This document shows, one piece after another, positions 61,871-64,000 of a stretch of 64,000 nt of DNA. Below the pieces are notes generated by a model that was given only the letters and a program-made list of their open reading frames with translations, made no database searches and was not told the origin of the DNA. The position numbers and the translations under genes are program-made. Origin of the DNA: Nostoc sp. NMS7 (lineage in GTDB: Bacteria; Cyanobacteriota; Cyanobacteriia; Cyanobacteriales; Nostocaceae); assembly GCF_017115085.1 (NCBI RefSeq), contig NZ_JABXKJ010000164.1, positions 1-64,000 on the forward strand, read 5' to 3'. How positions within the stretch are numbered: the stretch's first letter is position 1; every line of letters starts with the position of its first letter.

Positions 61871-62791
61871 TTAAGAACGCCGGACATTCAAGCAACACCA
61901 TTCTTTTCGTTTCCACAGGGTAGCCACGATCCAACCATTTTGTTCTAAAGCATCAGCAACAGCTTTAGATTGTTCTAGTAAAATACCACTGAAAATTGCC
62001 CAAGTCTCAGGTTTAGCGATCGCACTCATTTCTGGAACCAACTCAATAATCACGTCAGCCAAAATATTGCAAACGATACCGTCAATTGGTTGAGAAACCA
62101 GTTGTGTCAAAACGTCTACACTTCCCAGTGCAGGTAGTAAACGTTCTGGGCTAATGTCGTTTAAGGTGCGATTGCTGATAGTTGATTGCACCGCAAAAGG
62201 GTCATTATCCACTGCATAGACTTTCTCGGCTCCCAGTAGCAGCGCCCCAATGGAAAGGATACCAGAACCACAGCCAATATCCGCAATTACCATATCTTCA
62301 TGTTTGCCACTATTACCCACAAACGACTGAGAAACTCCACTCAGCCGCATTTCTAAAGATTCCAAACATAGCTGAGTGGTGGCATGGTTGCCCGTACCAA
62401 ATGCTACACCAGGGTCAAGACGAATCACTAACCGTTCCGTTGTTTCTGGTAATGGTAGCCAAGCGGGGTTGATCAGGAAGCGATCGCCTATTTCCTGCGG
62501 ATGCCAATATTGTTTCCAGCTAGTCGCCCAATCTTCCTCATCAATTAACTGCCATTGCAGGGAGGGAGATGAAACTCCTACACAGAGGGCATCTTGACGC
62601 AGCCACAGCGACAGCGCTGCCAAATCTAGTAGCTGTGTTTGAATTGTCGGCAAGTAAGCTCTTACTAAAGATGAATTTCCTTTGTTTTCACTAGCTGTAC
62701 CACGACAGCCAAAATCTTCCAGTCGCCAAAAGATTGAATCTTCTAGGTCTGGTTCACATAAAATCTGTAGTTCCCACCAAGTGTTTGCCAT
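61871..62791 (-). CDS. prmA: Ribosomal protein L11 methyltransferase
   Basis: AdoMet-dependent methylase that trimethylates L11 on several lysines. 306 aa. The N-terminal part is a substrate-binding domain ([20 protein letters not shown]). The methylase fold has motif I in [20 protein letters not shown], preceded by [20 protein letters not shown] and followed by DNDPFAV and CNILADVI. All are typical. serA follows downstream of its start on the same strand. Confidence 0.95.
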   Translation of the reverse strand: MANTWWELQILCEPDLEDSIFWRLEDFGCRGTASENKGNSSLVRAYLPTIQTQLLDLAALSLWLRQDALCVGVSSPSLQWQLIDEEDWATSWKQYWHPQEIGDRFLINPAWLPLPETTERLVIRLDPGVAFGTGNHATTQLCLESLEMRLSGVSQSFVGNSGKHEDMVIADIGCGSGILSIGALLLGAEKVYAVDNDPFAVQSTISNRTLNDISPERLLPALGSVDVLTQLVSQPIDGIVCNILADVIIELVPEMSAIAKPETWAIFSGILLEQSKAVADALEQNGWIVATLWKRKEWCCLNVRRS

Positions 62792-62799
62792 ATAATTTT

Positions 62800-63055
62800 A
62801 GATTTTAGATTTTAGACTTCGGTATGAGCGCTCAGTCGAACGCTTTTAAATTTTAGATTGGGGACTAGGTAATGGTTAATGACCAATGCGAAAAACAATG
62901 AACAGTTAGCCATTACCAATCCAAAATCCAAAATCGTTCGACTGAGCGACTTGCCTTGAGCGAACGCGTAGCGCGATGCCCTGAGCTTGCCGTTCGCGGA
63001 GCGTCTCGTAGAGAAGGGTCTCGTAGAAAAGCCGAAAGGAGCCGAAGTCCGAAAT
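62800..63055. repeat. Dispersed repeat cluster between prmA and serA
   Basis: Contains 'gacttcggtatgagcgctcagtcgaacgct' (62815-62844), TTAGATTTTAGATTTTAGA (62797-62815), 'ccgttcgcggagcgtctcgtagagaagggtctcgtag' (62990-63026) and 'aatccaaaatccaaaatcgttcgactgagcg'. All are members of families seen elsewhere in the window. Confidence 0.85.
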
Positions 63056-63061
63056 CCAAAA

Positions 63062-64000
63062 TTAGAGAGTTACTGTGTACGCGTCCCGAATGCCAGGGAC
63101 TTTTATAATCTCATCCAAAATGCCCTCAGGTAAAGGATCATCTATACTCAGAGCCATTACAGCATCACCACGGACGATTTTACGACCTACTTGCATGCTG
63201 GCAATATTCACATTAAAACTGCCGAGTAGGGAACCAAGTTTGCCGATAATCCCCGGCATATCGCGGTGCAGGGTAAACAACATATATTTGCTGGGTGGGA
63301 CGTTAATCGGGAAACCGTCAACGTCGGTGAGGTGGATTTCCCGCTCACCCAACAACGCACCTGTGACAGAATGAGTACCTAAAGTACCCGTAGCTTCTAG
63401 ATGAAGCGTTCCAGCATAGTCTCGAATCGAAGCATCGCGGGTTTCAATCACCCGAATTCCGCGTTCTTTGGCTTCTATGCTGGCATTTACGTAATTTACT
63501 CGTTCCCGCAAAGCTTGGTAAAGTAATCCTTTTAGCGCAGCCACTACCAAAGGCTGACTTTTGTTGGTCGCTAGTTCACCTTGCAGTCGCACAGTGAGTG
63601 TTTCCACCCGTCCGCCAGCTAGCTGTCCCACCAGATTACCTAGAGTTTCTGCTAGTTGCATATAGGGTTTGAGTTCTTCCAACACATCGGGGCCGAGTCC
63701 GGGAATGTTGACGGCGGAACGTGCTGGTAGTCCTAAAAGTACATCCCGAATTTGTTCGGCAACATCAATGGCCACATTCACTTGAGCTTCCGTGGTCGAG
63801 GCTCCTAAATGGGGGGTGAGGATGATTTCTTTACCTAGCGATCGCAACTCAGATTCACCCAGTGGTTCTGACTCGAACACATCCAAGGCTGCACCCCCGA
63901 TTGTACCAGCTTTCAGAGCTGCTGCTAAAGCTACTTCATCAATGATCCCACCACGAGCGCAGTTGATAATCCGGGCTGTGGGTTTCATTTTTGCCAGAGT
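63062..64000 (-). CDS. serA: D-3-phosphoglycerate dehydrogenase, C-terminal part (cut by the window edge)
   Basis: First step of serine synthesis from 3-phosphoglycerate. About 312 codons are visible, read from the window edge; the full protein is usually about 525 aa, so the NAD domain start lies beyond. Seen are KMKPTARIINCARGGIIDE, the catalytic ILTPHLGASTTEAQ (His), an intervening ASB domain, and a C-terminal ACT domain (LHRDMPGIIGKLGSLLGSFN) that binds serine for feedback. An in-frame ATG at 63988 is not the start. Confidence 0.95.
   Translation of the reverse strand, partial: TLAKMKPTARIINCARGGIIDEVALAAALKAGTIGGAALDVFESEPLGESELRSLGKEIILTPHLGASTTEAQVNVAIDVAEQIRDVLLGLPARSAVNIPGLGPDVLEELKPYMQLAETLGNLVGQLAGGRVETLTVRLQGELATNKSQPLVVAALKGLLYQALRERVNYVNASIEAKERGIRVIETRDASIRDYAGTLHLEATGTLGTHSVTGALLGEREIHLTDVDGFPINVPPSKYMLFTLHRDMPGIIGKLGSLLGSFNVNIASMQVGRKIVRGDAVMALSIDDPLPEGILDEIIKVPGIRDAYTVTL

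Overview
The window is chromosomal DNA of a filamentous, heterocyst-forming cyanobacterium of the Nostoc/Anabaena group (Nostocales). The evidence is psaC, ndhF1 beside a PacR/RbcR-type LysR gene, a HetZ-like gene, remnants of xisH, many small cyanobacterial families (DUF751/Ycf33, DUF3143, DUF4327), frequent HIP1 octamers (GCGATCGC), and abundant heptameric STRR-type repeats and 'tctcgtagagaaggg' repeats between genes. No rRNA and no CRISPR array was seen; one tRNA (Ala-UGC) is present.

Layout. 0-13 kb: a Crp-family regulator, then a minus-strand block of periplasmic binding proteins (two PstS-like, one branched-chain type) that share one N-terminal anchor, a zinc-ribbon Ser/Thr kinase, and between them a GC-richer segment with an amino-acid-binding protein and a phosphoesterase/phospholipase C that looks foreign. 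12-17 kb: pacR, an NnrU/Z-ISO-like gene, a thioredoxin-like gene and ndhF1. 17-22 kb: a repeat-rich spacer with a probable TnpB tail, a long structured leader, then rnr-ubiX and a LapA-like gene. 22-30 kb: a frameshifted hicA, aroK, a 600-bp graveyard of xisH/yoeB/yefM/higA fragments, argB, an acyltransferase with an eroded 5' end, a DUF2127 gene, tRNA-Ala and trhO. 30-39 kb: a SagB-type oxidoreductase, an M28 peptidase, dnaK-dnaJ, DUF3800, and a J-domain/DUF3143/117-aa run. 39-49 kb: rbfA, DUF751, a convergent overlapping methylase/nuclease pair, a HetZ-related gene, a TsaC-like gene, larC and nnrE-nnrD. 49-53 kb: a second debris field of toxin-antitoxin parts (Panacea antitoxin with a nonsense-broken partner, PIN, ParDE, VapBC fragments). 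53-64 kb: psaC, glmS, a transposon-end region, a large LRR-Roc-COR (ROCO) protein, a DUF4160/DUF2442 pair, prmA and the 3' part of serA, which runs off the window.

The most interesting observation lies downstream of glmS. Two small elements (56388-56530 and 56537-56903) have TGTA-starting terminal inverted repeats and 20-bp-spaced internal repeats resembling TnsB-binding arrays. Each has an exact 5-bp target duplication (GTGAG and TGAGG), and these overlap so that the order of insertion can be read. A lone matching end lies at 61204-61229, and ten copies of a 21-bp satellite lie at 56947-57156. These look like non-autonomous Tn7/Tn5053-type (possibly CAST-derived) elements; no transposase is present in the window.

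The second theme is the number of broken toxin-antitoxin modules. At least six independent ones can be read through frameshifts, stops or truncations, and ordinary ORF calling would miss most of them.
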